From CAYORM01 sp964406375 (GTDB lineage: Bacteria; Pseudomonadota; Alphaproteobacteria; DSM-16000; Inquilinaceae), in assembly GCA_964406375.1 (NCBI GenBank), contig CAYORM010000003.1, forward strand, positions 1 to 64,000: DNA of 64,000 bases, read 5' to 3'. The position numbers were made by a program, and so were the translations under genes. The notes beneath the pieces are model-generated. The model was not told the origin of the DNA. It saw only the letters and a list, made by a program, of their open reading frames with translations, and ran no database searches. Within the stretch, counting starts at the first letter, position 1. Every line of letters begins with the position of its first letter. This document shows, in pieces, positions 33,134 to 43,786 of the stretch.

Positions 33134-34069
33134 GTGGACGCGCTCCTCTCCGCCGCCTTCCTCACCTCGCTGATCGCCGGCCTCGTCACCGCCGGTGTCC
33201 CGCTGCTCCTCGCCGGGCTGGGCGAGCAGATGTCCGAGAAGGCCGGCGTCCTCAATGTCGGCATCGAGGGCATGATGCTGATGGGCGCCTTCTTCGGCTT
33301 CCTCGGCGCCTGGCAGACGGAATCGCTGTGGATCGGCTTCCTCTACGGCATCGTCGCCGGGATGGTCGTCGCCGCCATCATGGCGCTGCTCTGCGTGCGC
33401 ATCGGCCTCAGCCAGATCGTCGTCGGCATCGGCCTCACGCTCGGCGCCGAGGGGCTGACCGCCCTTCTCCACTATGTCCATTTCAGTCGGACCTACCCGC
33501 GCCTGCCGGCGGTCGAGACGCTGGCGATCCCGGGGCTCTCGTCGATCCCGGTGATCGGCCCGGGCCTCTTCGAGCGACCGCCGATCGTCTATCTGGCGAT
33601 CCTCATCACCTTCGTCCTCGCCTTCCTCTACCGCCGGACGCATCTCGGCATGACGTTGCGGGCGGCGGGCGACAAGCCGGCGGCACTCGACGCGGCCGGG
33701 GTCGATGTGGTGCGCACGCGTACTGCTGCGGTGCTGTTCACCGGGGCGATGGCGGGGCTGGGCGGCGCCTTCATGGCCGAGATCGGCGCCGGGCTCTTCG
33801 TGCCCTTCATGACCGGTGGTGCCGGCTTCATCGGCATCGTTCTGGCAATGCTGGCCCGCGGCCGGCCAGTCTGGGTGCTGGGCGGTGCGGCGCTGTTCGG
33901 CGCCTGCCTGTCGATGACGACCGCGCTGCAGGTCGCCGGCATCAACATTCCGACCGACGTCATCCAGATGCTGCCCTTCGCGACCGTGATGGTCGTGCTC
34001 GTCCTGTTCGGACGCAGGGCGAGCCTGCCGGCGGCGCTCGGCCTTCCCTACGTCCGCGGCGCCCGCTGA
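33134..34069 (+). CDS. BMP-type ABC importer, permease subunit 2
   Basis: A 311-residue membrane protein, the second half of the heterodimeric channel. It starts at GTG 33134. It has the typical GEQMSEKAGVLNVGIEGMM near the N-terminus, RRTHLGMTLRAAGDKPAALDAAGVD as the cytoplasmic coupling loop and MLPFATVMVVLVLFGR at the C-terminus. It is immediately followed, after 45 bases, by the 4-pyridoxolactonase gene on the same strand. Confidence 0.92.
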   Translation: MDALLSAAFLTSLIAGLVTAGVPLLLAGLGEQMSEKAGVLNVGIEGMMLMGAFFGFLGAWQTESLWIGFLYGIVAGMVVAAIMALLCVRIGLSQIVVGIGLTLGAEGLTALLHYVHFSRTYPRLPAVETLAIPGLSSIPVIGPGLFERPPIVYLAILITFVLAFLYRRTHLGMTLRAAGDKPAALDAAGVDVVRTRTAAVLFTGAMAGLGGAFMAEIGAGLFVPFMTGGAGFIGIVLAMLARGRPVWVLGGAALFGACLSMTTALQVAGINIPTDVIQMLPFATVMVVLVLFGRRASLPAALGLPYVRGAR

Positions 34070-34921
<852 letters not shown>

Positions 34922-34931
34922 GGAGATCGCC

Positions 34932-36116
34932 ATGGCGCCGAACCCCATCGCCCCGCCGGTCTTCACGCTGACGTCGGGGCCGGTCGATGCGTATCCCGCC
35001 GTGCTGCGGGCACTCTCCAGCACGGTGCTCTACGACTACGATCCGTCCTTCCTCGCCTTCTACGAGGCGGTGAATGAGAAGGCGCAGCAGGCGATGCGCC
35101 TGACGACGCCGCCCGTCATCCTGCAGGGTGAACCGGTGCTCGGGCTCGAGGCCGCCGCGGCCTCGCTGATCGCGCGCGACGACGTCGTGCTGAACCTCGC
35201 CTCGGGCGTCTACGGCAAGGGCTTCGGCTACTGGGCCAAGCGCTATTGCACCGAGCTGGTCGAGGTCGAGGTGCCGTATAACGAGGCGATCGATCCGGCC
35301 GCCGTCGAGGCGGCGCTGAAGGCCCGGCCGGACATCCGCATCGTCTCGGTCTGCCATCACGACACCCCGTCGGGCACGATCAACCCGGTCGAAGCGATCG
35401 GCCGGATCTGTGCAGCGCATGGCGCCTATCTGATCGTCGATGCGGTGTCGTCCTTCGGCGGCATGGACGTGCATCCCGAAGCCTGCCACGCCGACATCTT
35501 CGTCACCGGTCCGAACAAGTGCCTGGGCGGCCCGCCGGGACTGACGTTGCTCGGCGTCAGCCCGCGCGCCTGGGACAAGATGAAGGCCAATCCCGACGCG
35601 CCGCGCGCCTCGATCCTCAGCATCCTCGACTGGGAAGAGGCGTGGCGGCACGATCAGCCCTTCCCCTTCACCCCCTCGGTAGCCGAGATCAACGCCCTGG
35701 ATGCGGCACTCACGCTCTATCTCGAGGAGGGGCCGGAAGCGGTCTGGGCGCGGCACGCGCTGACCGCGCGGGCCTGCCGGGCCGGCATCGCCGCGATGGG
35801 GCTGTCGATCTGGGCGGCGGATGAGGCCATCGCCTCGCCGACGACGACGGCGGTGCGGGTGCCGGAGGGCGTGGCCGACCAAGCCCTGCGCGATCGCGCG
35901 CGCTTCGCCTATGGCGTCACCTTCTCCTCGGGGCGCGGTGAGACGCTCGGCAAGCTGGTGCGTATCGGCCATATGGGCCCGACCGCCCGCCCGCTTCACG
36001 CCATCGTCGCGCTGACGGCGCTCGGCGCCGCGGCGCGCGATCTCGGCGTCTCGGTCGATGTGGGTGCCGGGGTCGAAGCGGCGCTCGCGGTCATCTCTGC
36101 CGCTGCGGCGGCCTGA
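34932..36116 (+). CDS. pyridoxamine-pyruvate aminotransferase
   Basis: Transfers the amino group of pyridoxamine to pyruvate, giving pyridoxal and alanine. It is a fold-type I aminotransferase related to serine/alanine-glyoxylate enzymes but using pyridoxamine as substrate. The 394-residue protein carries the active Lys at 196 in TGPNKCLGGPPG; the M. loti enzyme uses Lys197 in the same motif. Segments such as TLTSGPVDAYP, TVLYDYDP, LNLASGVYGKGFGYWAKRY, SVCHHDTPSGTINP and SSGRGETLGKLVRIGHMGPT agree with that enzyme as I remember it. It starts ten bases after the lactonase gene and 25 bases before the pyridoxal dehydrogenase gene. Confidence 0.9.
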   Translation: MAPNPIAPPVFTLTSGPVDAYPAVLRALSSTVLYDYDPSFLAFYEAVNEKAQQAMRLTTPPVILQGEPVLGLEAAAASLIARDDVVLNLASGVYGKGFGYWAKRYCTELVEVEVPYNEAIDPAAVEAALKARPDIRIVSVCHHDTPSGTINPVEAIGRICAAHGAYLIVDAVSSFGGMDVHPEACHADIFVTGPNKCLGGPPGLTLLGVSPRAWDKMKANPDAPRASILSILDWEEAWRHDQPFPFTPSVAEINALDAALTLYLEEGPEAVWARHALTARACRAGIAAMGLSIWAADEAIASPTTTAVRVPEGVADQALRDRARFAYGVTFSSGRGETLGKLVRIGHMGPTARPLHAIVALTALGAAARDLGVSVDVGAGVEAALAVISAAAAA

Positions 36117-36138
36117 ACGATCCATCGGAGGACATTGA

Positions 36139-36888
<750 letters not shown>

Positions 36889-36914
36889 GGCCGGGACAGA
36901 AGGGGAGATCTGGC

Positions 36915-37460
36915 GTGGAGATCCGCAAGACCCTGACCCTGCGCGAGGTGATCTTCGCCGAGGGCGGGCGAAAGGCAGTGCGTCCGGTGACCCGTGTCGC
37001 CGCGATGGCGGTACTGGCGAACCCGTTTGCCGGCCGCAACACCGCGGATCTCTCGCCACTCTTCGATCTCGGCGCCACACTCGCCGAGAGGCTGGTGCCG
37101 CAGGCGGTGGCCCTGCTCGACGGATCGCCGGTCGCCTACGGCAAATCGGCGATCGTCGGCGTCGCGGGCGATCTCGAACATGCCGCCGCGATCCTACATC
37201 CCAAGCTCGGCAAGCCGATGCGCGCGGCCCTCGGCGGGGGAGAGGCGATCATCCCCTCCACCACCAAGGTGGCGGTCGCCGGCACGCCGATCGACGTGCC
37301 GCTCGGCCACAAGGATGATGTCTGGTCCTTCGACCATCTCGACACGATGACGGTCTTCGTGCCCGACGCGCCGCGGCCGGACGAAATTCTGGTGGTGCTG
37401 GCGGTCAGCGATGGCGGCCGGCCGGATCCTCGCGTCGGCAAGAGCCGGGCCGTCATCTGA
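36915..37460 (+). CDS. AA_synth (DUF1185) family protein of unknown function
   Basis: A 181-residue protein starting at GTG 36915 behind AGGGGAG. It matches the family loosely called amino acid synthesis protein: EIRKTLTLREVIFAEGG at the start, VTRVAAMAVLANPFAGR, DLSPLFDLGATLAERL, GKSAIVGVAGDLEHAAAILHPKLG and IPSTTKVAVAGTPIDVPLGHKDD. The family has no established reaction. It is embedded between the pyridoxal dehydrogenase and pyridoxine oxidase genes (26 bases from one, one base from the other), so a role connected with B6 vitamers or the lactone is plausible. This is inference from context only. Confidence 0.8.
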   Translation: MEIRKTLTLREVIFAEGGRKAVRPVTRVAAMAVLANPFAGRNTADLSPLFDLGATLAERLVPQAVALLDGSPVAYGKSAIVGVAGDLEHAAAILHPKLGKPMRAALGGGEAIIPSTTKVAVAGTPIDVPLGHKDDVWSFDHLDTMTVFVPDAPRPDEILVVLAVSDGGRPDPRVGKSRAVI

Positions 37461-37461
37461 G

Positions 37462-38991
37462 ATGGAAGAGCGCGGCTTTGACGTCCTGGTGCTGGGCGGC
37501 GGATCCGCGGGCTGCGTGCTCGCCGCGCGGCTCTCGGCCGATCCCCGGCTGAGGGTCGGTCTCGTCGAGGCCGGCCGGCGGGAGACCGATCCCGACATCG
37601 CCGATCCGGCCGCCTGGATCCGGTTGGAGGGCAAGCCCTATGACTGGGCCTTCCGGACGACGCCGCAGCCGGGGACGGCGAACCGCAGCCACCCCTGGCC
37701 GCGCGGACGTCTGCTCGGCGGATCGAGCTGCCTGCATGCCATGGCGCATATCCGCGGCCACGCCCGGGATTTCGATGCCTGGGCCGCGGCGGGTGGGTCG
37801 GCCTGGCGCTATGAGGCCCTGCTGCCCTTCTTCCGCATGGCCGAGCGCTTCTCGGGGCCGGCCTCGGAGGTCCATGGCAGCGACGGGCCGTTGCCGGTGC
37901 GCCTGCCCGATGAGGAGCTGCACCCGCTGGCCCGTGCCTTCATGGCCGCCGGCGCCGAGGCGGGGCACGCGCCGAGCGGAGATCACGCGATCCGGCTCGA
38001 CGGGCCGGCACCGAACAGCCTGACGATCGAGAACGGACGCCGCGTCACCGCCGCCGACGCCTATCTCGCCGGCCCGCCGCCGGCCAATCTGACGATCCTC
38101 GAACAGCATCGCGCCGACCAGCTGATCTTCGAGGGGCAGCGCGCCGTGGGCGTGCTCTGCCGCGCCCCCGCCGGGCCGGTCACACTGCGGGCCGAGCGGA
38201 TCGTGCTGGCGCTCGGCGCGATCGGCTCGCCGCTCCTTCTGATGCGCTCGGGCATCGGCCCGGCGGAGGAGCTGCGCCGCCACGGCATCGCGGTGCGTCT
38301 CGACCAGCCCGCGGTCGGCGCCAATCTGCACGACCATCTGCTCGGCGCCGGCAATGTCTATCGCGCCCGCCGGCCGATCGCGCCGACCCGCACCCAGCAT
38401 TCCGAGAGCCTCATGTATCTCGCCGACACGCCCGGCGCCCAGCCGCGCCTCGTCGTCGGCTGTGTCGTCCTGCCGGCGGTCAGCGACCAGTTCGTCCGCC
38501 CGCCCGCGGGCGAGGCGTTCACCCTGCTCTTCGGGCAGACCAAGCCGAAAAGCCGCGGCCGGCTCCGGCTCGGCGGTGCGGACCCCGATGCGGCGCCGGT
38601 GATCGATCCCGCCTATCTGAGTGCCGCGGAGGATCGGGTCGAGCTGCGCGAGGCGCTGCGCGCCGCCCGCCATATCGCCGCCCAGCCGGCACTTGATCCG
38701 TGGCGCGTCGAGGAGATCCTACCCGGCCCGGCGGTGGAGACCGATGCCGCGCTCGACGATTTCATCGCACGTGCGGTCATCACGCACCACCATCCGGTCG
38801 GCACCTGCGCCATGGGACCGGAGGGCGTCGTCGATGGCAGGCTGTCCGTGCACGGCGTCGAGAATCTGTCGATCGTCGACGGGTCGGTGATCCCGGAGAT
38901 CACCTGCGGACCCGTACATGCCGCGATCATCGCGATGGCCGAGCGGGCGGCGGCGGCCTTCTCCGGCCGGATGCCCTGGCCCGCCGGCTGA
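37462..38991 (+). CDS. pyridoxine 4-oxidase (GMC family)
   Basis: FAD enzyme oxidising pyridoxine to pyridoxal, the entry step for pyridoxine. A 509-residue GMC protein: FAD loop GGGSAGCVLAARLS near residues 12-25, then DPDIADPAAW, RSHPWPRGRLLGGSS, LHAMAHIRGHARDFDAW, GSPLLLMRSGIGPAEEL and active-site HHHPVGTCAMG. The DPxIADPAAW, RSHxWPRGR and MxHxRGHxxDFxAW patterns match the M. loti pyridoxine 4-oxidase as I recall it and are absent from the other two GMC proteins here. It is the last gene of the B6 unit, one base after the AA_synth stop. Confidence 0.87.
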   Translation: MEERGFDVLVLGGGSAGCVLAARLSADPRLRVGLVEAGRRETDPDIADPAAWIRLEGKPYDWAFRTTPQPGTANRSHPWPRGRLLGGSSCLHAMAHIRGHARDFDAWAAAGGSAWRYEALLPFFRMAERFSGPASEVHGSDGPLPVRLPDEELHPLARAFMAAGAEAGHAPSGDHAIRLDGPAPNSLTIENGRRVTAADAYLAGPPPANLTILEQHRADQLIFEGQRAVGVLCRAPAGPVTLRAERIVLALGAIGSPLLLMRSGIGPAEELRRHGIAVRLDQPAVGANLHDHLLGAGNVYRARRPIAPTRTQHSESLMYLADTPGAQPRLVVGCVVLPAVSDQFVRPPAGEAFTLLFGQTKPKSRGRLRLGGADPDAAPVIDPAYLSAAEDRVELREALRAARHIAAQPALDPWRVEEILPGPAVETDAALDDFIARAVITHHHPVGTCAMGPEGVVDGRLSVHGVENLSIVDGSVIPEITCGPVHAAIIAMAERAAAAFSGRMPWPAG

Positions 38992-38997
38992 GCGGTA

Positions 38998-40203
38998 TCA
39001 GACGGGGCGCGCGGCCCGCGCCGCCGCCAGTTCGATGACGAAGGCGAGCAGCAGCGCTGCGGCCGCGAGCACGAAGAGCAGCGGCCCGGCCCCGCCGCTC
39101 GCCCCAAAGATCCAGGAGAAGCCATAGGCGGCTGCCGCCTGACCGATGGCGAAGGCGGTGGTGGCGAGACTCCAGGCGCGGCCGCGCGCATCCGGGTCGG
39201 ACACGAGTTCCTGGATCCGGCCGAGCACGATCGAGGCGATGCCCGGGGTGAAGCCGCCGATCACCAGCGTCGACAGCATCAGCGCCGCCAGACTGTTCTG
39301 CACGAGGATCAGAAGGACGCAGCCAGCCTGGATGAGGAAGGCGAGGCGCAGCATCGCCTTGAAGCCGATCCGGTCGGCGACGAGGCCGAAGAGGATGGGT
39401 CCGACCATCGCGCCGATGCCATAGAGGATCCAGAACAGCGATCCGCTCTCCGCCCCGAATCCGACATCCCGTGCCAGATAGTCGACGAGGAAGATCATGT
39501 GCGGCACGAGGCCGACGGCGTCGAGCGCGTAGCAGACTGCGAGGGAGGCGAGCAGCAGCCGGAGCCCCGGCGTGGCGGCAGAGGCGGCCGCGCTGCGCCC
39601 GGCACCTCTTGTGACGCGGGCCGGCGGCCGGTGATCGGGAAGCCCCGTCCAGGCGAGCAGCGACAGCAACAGCGCCGATCCGCCGAGCACCAGCCAGGTC
39701 GTGGTCAGCCCCGCGCGCAGCAGGAGTGGCACGATCGTCCCCGAAGCGGTGATGCCGAGGCCCACCCCGGTGAAGACTGCACCCATGGCCAGGCCGCGCC
39801 GTTTGGCCGGCACCTCGACGAGGATCGCCGGCGCGGCGAGCACCATCAGGACGCCGCCGGCGAGGCCGGCCATCAGCCGCCAGAAGAAGAACCAGAGAAA
39901 GGCGCCCGGCGTGGCGCAGGCGAAGAAGGAGGCGGCGACGATCAGCATCATCGTCCGCAACAATGGGCCGAGCGGCAGCCGCCCGGCGAGCGGTCGGGCG
40001 GCGAGCGCACCGACGAGGTATCCTGCGAGATTGGCTGCGCCGAGCGCGCCGACGGCACCGGCGTCGAACCAGCCCTCGGTGATCAGCAGCGGGACGAGCG
40101 GGGTGTAGGCGAACCGCCCCAGCCCATGCCCGACGAAGCTCGAGCACAGCACCGCGCCGATCGCCCGCCACATCCGCCCGTCATCCGCCCTGCCAGCGCC
40201 CAC
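38998..40203 (-). CDS. MFS transporter, YbfB/YjiJ type
   Basis: A 401-residue major facilitator protein with about twelve hydrophobic helices. The first helix contains FVGHGLGRFAYTPLVPLL, a hallmark of the YbfB/YjiJ group, and helix 4 has FWRLMAGLAGGVLMVL. A start at 40173 (MWRAIG) would remove ten polar residues and is an alternative. It is convergent with pyridoxine oxidase, with only six bases between stops and no terminator visible. It might export or import a small organic compound; a link to vitamin B6 is possible but unproven because it is on the opposite strand. Confidence 0.85.
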   Translation of the reverse strand: MGAGRADDGRMWRAIGAVLCSSFVGHGLGRFAYTPLVPLLITEGWFDAGAVGALGAANLAGYLVGALAARPLAGRLPLGPLLRTMMLIVAASFFACATPGAFLWFFFWRLMAGLAGGVLMVLAAPAILVEVPAKRRGLAMGAVFTGVGLGITASGTIVPLLLRAGLTTTWLVLGGSALLLSLLAWTGLPDHRPPARVTRGAGRSAAASAATPGLRLLLASLAVCYALDAVGLVPHMIFLVDYLARDVGFGAESGSLFWILYGIGAMVGPILFGLVADRIGFKAMLRLAFLIQAGCVLLILVQNSLAALMLSTLVIGGFTPGIASIVLGRIQELVSDPDARGRAWSLATTAFAIGQAAAAYGFSWIFGASGGAGPLLFVLAAAALLLAFVIELAAARAARPV

Positions 40204-40328
40204 CCTGCCCTCCTCCGGCCCATAGGGTGCGCAAGGCTAGTCCGCTTGTGGGGCGAAGCGGCAGCGGCGGATCGGGATGGGAGCCATCGGCCGGGCGCGG
40301 GACGGCTGCCCGCACCGGACGGGCGCCT

Positions 40329-41514
40329 TCAGAAGAAGGCCTGAATCCCCGTCTGCGCCCGCCCGAGGATCAGCGCATGGATGTCGTGCGTGCCCTCATA
40401 GGTGTTGACGGTCTCGAGGTTGATCATGTGGCGCATCACACCGAAGACGTCGGCGATGCCGTTGCCGCCCAGCATGTCACGCGCTTGGCGCGCCACCTCG
40501 AGCGCCTTGCCGCAATTGTTGCGCTTGATCAGGGAGATGATCTCCGGCGCCATCGCCCCCTCGTCGAACAGCCGTCCGACCCGCAGGGCCGCCTGCAGGC
40601 CGAGCGTGATCTCCGTCTGCATGTCGGCGAGCTTTTTCTGGACGAGCTGGTTGGCGGCGAGCGGGCGGCCGAACTGGTGCCGCTCGAGCACATAATCCCG
40701 GGCTCGCCACCAGCAGGCCTCGGCTGCACCCATCACCCCCCAGGCNNNNNNNNNNGCGGGCGCGGTTCAGGCAGCCGAACGGGCCCTTGAGGCCGGAGGC
40801 GCTGGGCAGAAGATTCTCCTCCGGCACCACCACGCCATCCATGACGATCTCGCCGGTCAGCGAGGTGCGCAGGCTGAGCTTTCCCTCGATCTTCTGCGTC
40901 GACAGCCCGGCCATGCCGCGCTCCAAGAGAAAGCCGCGGATGGCGCCGTCATGGGCATCGGACTTGGCCCAGACGACGAAGAGATCGGCGATCGGCGCGT
41001 TGGTGATCCAGGTCTTGGTGCCGGTCAGGCGGTAGCCGTCGGCGACCTTCTCCGCCCGGCTGCGCATCCCGCCCGGATCGGATCCGTGATCGGGTTCCGT
41101 CAGGCCGAAGCAGCCGACGATCTCGCCGGTGGCCAGGCGTGGCAGGTAACGGCGACGCTGCGCCTCGTCGGCATAGGCGTGGATCGGGTGCATGACGAGG
41201 GAGGATTGGACGCTCATCGCCGAGCGGTAGCCGCTGTCCACCCGCTCGATCTCGCGGGCGATGAGGCCATAGGAGACATAGCCGACGCCCGCGCCGCCAT
41301 ACGCCTCCGGCAGCGTCGCGCCGAGAAGGCCGAGGGCACCCATCTCAGTCATGATCTCACGATCGAACCGCTCCTCCCGATAGGCGGTCAGCACCCGGGG
41401 CGCGAGCTTCTCCTCGGCATAGTCGCGCGCGACATCGCGGATCATCCGCTCCTCCCCGGTCAGCTGCTGCTCGAGAAGAAAGGGGTCCGTCCAGTCGAAG
41501 GTGGAGGCGCTCAT
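40329..41514 (-). CDS. glutaryl-CoA dehydrogenase (interrupted by a 10-N assembly gap)
   Basis: Acyl-CoA dehydrogenase that oxidises and decarboxylates glutaryl-CoA to crotonyl-CoA in lysine and tryptophan breakdown. From ATG 41512-41514 the protein reads [13 protein letters not shown], then [16 protein letters not shown] and [18 protein letters not shown]. After the gap it continues [25 protein letters not shown] and [24 protein letters not shown], whose Glu is the catalytic base. Ten N at 40746-40755 break the frame. Family members read RARYGI(A/S)WGVMG here, so nine missing bases would restore it. I treat the gene as intact, with a gap-length artefact and not a pseudogene. Confidence 0.88.
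40746..40755. other. assembly gap (run of 10 N)
   Basis: Ten consecutive N inside the glutaryl-CoA dehydrogenase gene. Ten is a customary placeholder length, and the flanking codons (Arg-Ala-Arg before, Ala-Trp-Gly-Val after) are in register only if the real gap is a multiple of three. Nine bases fits the family. Confidence 0.95.
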
Positions 41515-41596
41515 GGCACGATCCTGCTGCTCTCGAAGCGGGGCATCACCCCCGCCCCGATCAAGCCGGTTGGCGCCCCCAAAGGCAACGGTCGGC

Positions 41597-42706
41597 CTAC
41601 CGCCCCGAGGCGAGGCCGGCGCGCAGCGTCGGCTGGTCGAGCCCCGGGGCATGCCGGCGCGCGAGCTCCATCAACCCGCCGAAACGCCTTGCCTTCTTCG
41701 CCGCGTGGTTGGTGGCGATGTCGGCGAGCCGGTGTTCGAGGAACGGGTTGGCGAAACGCTCTAGCACCCGGCGGCGATAGGCAGCCGCCTCCTCACCCAA
41801 GCCGAGGGCCGCGAAGACCGGCAGGATCTCGGTGTCGTAGAGCCGGTCGAGCGCGGTGCGCAGCGGCGGGTCGGCGATCGCCTGCCTCACCGTCTCATCC
41901 GCCGGCCGTGCCTCCGCGAGCCAGCGTTCGGCGAGGAAGGTGTGGCCCAGATTGAGAATGAAGAGCTTCAGCCTCTCGTACCGGCGCAGATCGTCGGTGA
42001 CGATGACGGCCACATGCCGGCACGGCGGCTCGGCCCCCTCGACCCGCTCGATCGCCCAGAGTGCGTAGGGCTCGGCGATGGCGCCGATCGGCTCGAGCGG
42101 CTCACTGACGATCCGGTCGACCAGCGAGGACGGCCAGCGGCAGCGTTCGGCGAGCCAGCCCTCGAAAGCTGGTTCGAGCCGCCAAGCCCGGGCGATTTCG
42201 ATCACCGCTGCGCGCAGCACCGCCCCGTTATCGGGAACGAGTTCACAGGGATAGATGTCGAGTGGTACGGCCCGGTGGCGCCAACGGGCGTGGAGCAGCT
42301 TCGCGAGCTTCGCCGGAAAACCGCGCGGCACCGGGGTGTCCGGCCCATCTTCGAGAAAGGCTTCATAGCCGCGATCACCGGTGTTCGAGATGATCGCCTG
42401 CGCCTCCTCCACGACCAGCGCTTCGACAGTGCCCCAATCCTCGTTGGCGTCGATGCCGCGGGCGATGCTGTCGACCTCGACCCGCCGGTCGACCACCGCC
42501 CCGTCCTCGATGCCGCGGATGAGGACCGGATAGGGTCGCCCGAAGGCGGCGATGCGCCTCCGGCTGTCGGGCGAGCGCGTCGTCTGCACCACCGTGATGC
42601 GGCCGAGCGCCTCGCCACGCGCCAGCGCTTCCGAGACGAACAGGTCCGCATGGGCCTGAAGGAACCGGCTCGTCCCGAACTGGATGATGGGTGTCGGCCC
42701 GCTCAC
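41597..42706 (-). CDS. mannitol dehydrogenase/hexuronate oxidoreductase family protein
   Basis: A 369-residue polyol or uronate dehydrogenase of the mannitol-dehydrogenase superfamily (UxuB, UxaB and MtlK relatives). It has the N-terminal nucleotide-binding [41 protein letters not shown], and the C-terminal [14 protein letters not shown] with the catalytic-region His. GTG 42706 is taken as the start: it lies behind AGGGCGAGG, and residues begin with the conserved IIQFG block eight codons later. It is 16 bases downstream of the zinc alcohol dehydrogenase. Reduction of a keto-uronate such as tagaturonate or fructuronate is likely, but the direction and substrate are unproven. Confidence 0.82.
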   Translation of the reverse strand: MSGPTPIIQFGTSRFLQAHADLFVSEALARGEALGRITVVQTTRSPDSRRRIAAFGRPYPVLIRGIEDGAVVDRRVEVDSIARGIDANEDWGTVEALVVEEAQAIISNTGDRGYEAFLEDGPDTPVPRGFPAKLAKLLHARWRHRAVPLDIYPCELVPDNGAVLRAAVIEIARAWRLEPAFEGWLAERCRWPSSLVDRIVSEPLEPIGAIAEPYALWAIERVEGAEPPCRHVAVIVTDDLRRYERLKLFILNLGHTFLAERWLAEARPADETVRQAIADPPLRTALDRLYDTEILPVFAALGLGEEAAAYRRRVLERFANPFLEHRLADIATNHAAKKARRFGGLMELARRHAPGLDQPTLRAGLASGR

Positions 42707-42722
42707 CGCCGCCTCGCCCTGC

Positions 42723-43742
42723 TCACAGATCGACCAGCGCCTTGATGACGCCGGCCTCCGGACGCACCCATTCGGCGAAACGCTCGGGTACCGCATCGAG
42801 CGGCGCGCGATGGGTGGCGAGGGCCGCGACCGGCACCTGCCCCGACCGCATGGTCGTGAGCACCGTCTCGAAATCCTCGAGCGTCGCGTTGCGGCTGGCC
42901 AGAAGACTGATCTCGCGGCGATGGAATTCGGGATCGGAGAAGGCGACCCGGTCGCGGACGATGCCGAGCAGCACATAGGACCCGCCATTGCCGACGAAGT
43001 CGAAGCTGCGCTCCATCGATCCGAGATGGCCGGTCGCATCGATCACCACGTCGAAGAGATCGCCGCCGGTCACGGTGCGCGCCTGTTCGTCGAGCGCCGG
43101 GCCCGCAGCCAGCGCCGCATCGACGCCGAGCCGGTCGCGACAGAAGGCGAGGCGGTCCTCGCGCCGGTCGATGACGGTGACATGGGCGCCGCGCGCCCTC
43201 GAGAAGATCACCGCGCTGATGCCGATCGGTCCGGCGCCAACCACCAGCACGCGGTGCTGCGGCGCGATCCCGCCGCGGCGGGCGCCATGTGCGCCGATCG
43301 CCAGGAACTCGACCATCGCGACGCCGTCGCGCGGCAGATCGTCGGCCGGCAGCGCATGCGTCGCCGGCACCACCACATACTCCCCCATTCCGCCATCAGT
43401 ATGGACACCCAGCACCTTCAGCGTCTGGCAGCAATTGGTGCGACCCTGACGGCAGGCGACGCACTGGCCGCAATGCAGATAGGGGACGACCGCAACCATC
43501 CCGCCCGTCGCCATCGCAACGCCCGGCCCGGTCGCCACCACCTCGCCGGCCAGCTCGTGGCCGATGATCCGGGGGTACTCGAAGAAGGGGAACGTGCCGT
43601 TGAAGATATGGAGGTCGGTGCCGCACACCCCCACGTGACGGATGCGGATCAGCACCTCGCCCGGCCCGGGCTCCGGCACCGGTCGTTCCACCAGCGAGAG
43701 CCGTCCTGGCGCCTCGCACCGTATCGCCCGCATCATGCCCAT
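42723..43742 (-). CDS. zinc-dependent alcohol dehydrogenase (polyol/idonate dehydrogenase-like)
   Basis: A 339-residue medium-chain dehydrogenase. Catalytic zinc ligands are in GVCGTDLHIF and GHELAGE. The four-cysteine structural zinc site is CGQCVACRQGRTNC. The Rossmann loop is VLVVGAGPIGISAV with VIDRRED following, the Asp favouring NAD. The start codons at 43742, 43736 and 43733 are all in frame; 43742 is used. Close relatives include L-idonate 5-dehydrogenase, sorbitol dehydrogenase and galactonate-type enzymes. It lies between an SDR gene and the UxuB-like gene, so a sugar-acid or polyol route is indicated. Confidence 0.88.
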   Translation of the reverse strand: MGMMRAIRCEAPGRLSLVERPVPEPGPGEVLIRIRHVGVCGTDLHIFNGTFPFFEYPRIIGHELAGEVVATGPGVAMATGGMVAVVPYLHCGQCVACRQGRTNCCQTLKVLGVHTDGGMGEYVVVPATHALPADDLPRDGVAMVEFLAIGAHGARRGGIAPQHRVLVVGAGPIGISAVIFSRARGAHVTVIDRREDRLAFCRDRLGVDAALAAGPALDEQARTVTGGDLFDVVIDATGHLGSMERSFDFVGNGGSYVLLGIVRDRVAFSDPEFHRREISLLASRNATLEDFETVLTTMRSGQVPVAALATHRAPLDAVPERFAEWVRPEAGVIKALVDL

Positions 43743-43786
43743 CGCCCCGTGTCCGGTGATCGTGGAAAGAAGTCGGTACGCCGGCG

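Noticed and set aside
40329..41514. Glutaryl-CoA dehydrogenase as a frameshifted pseudogene
   Set aside because: The break coincides with ten N and disappears if the gap is nine bases; motifs and catalytic Glu are intact on both sides.
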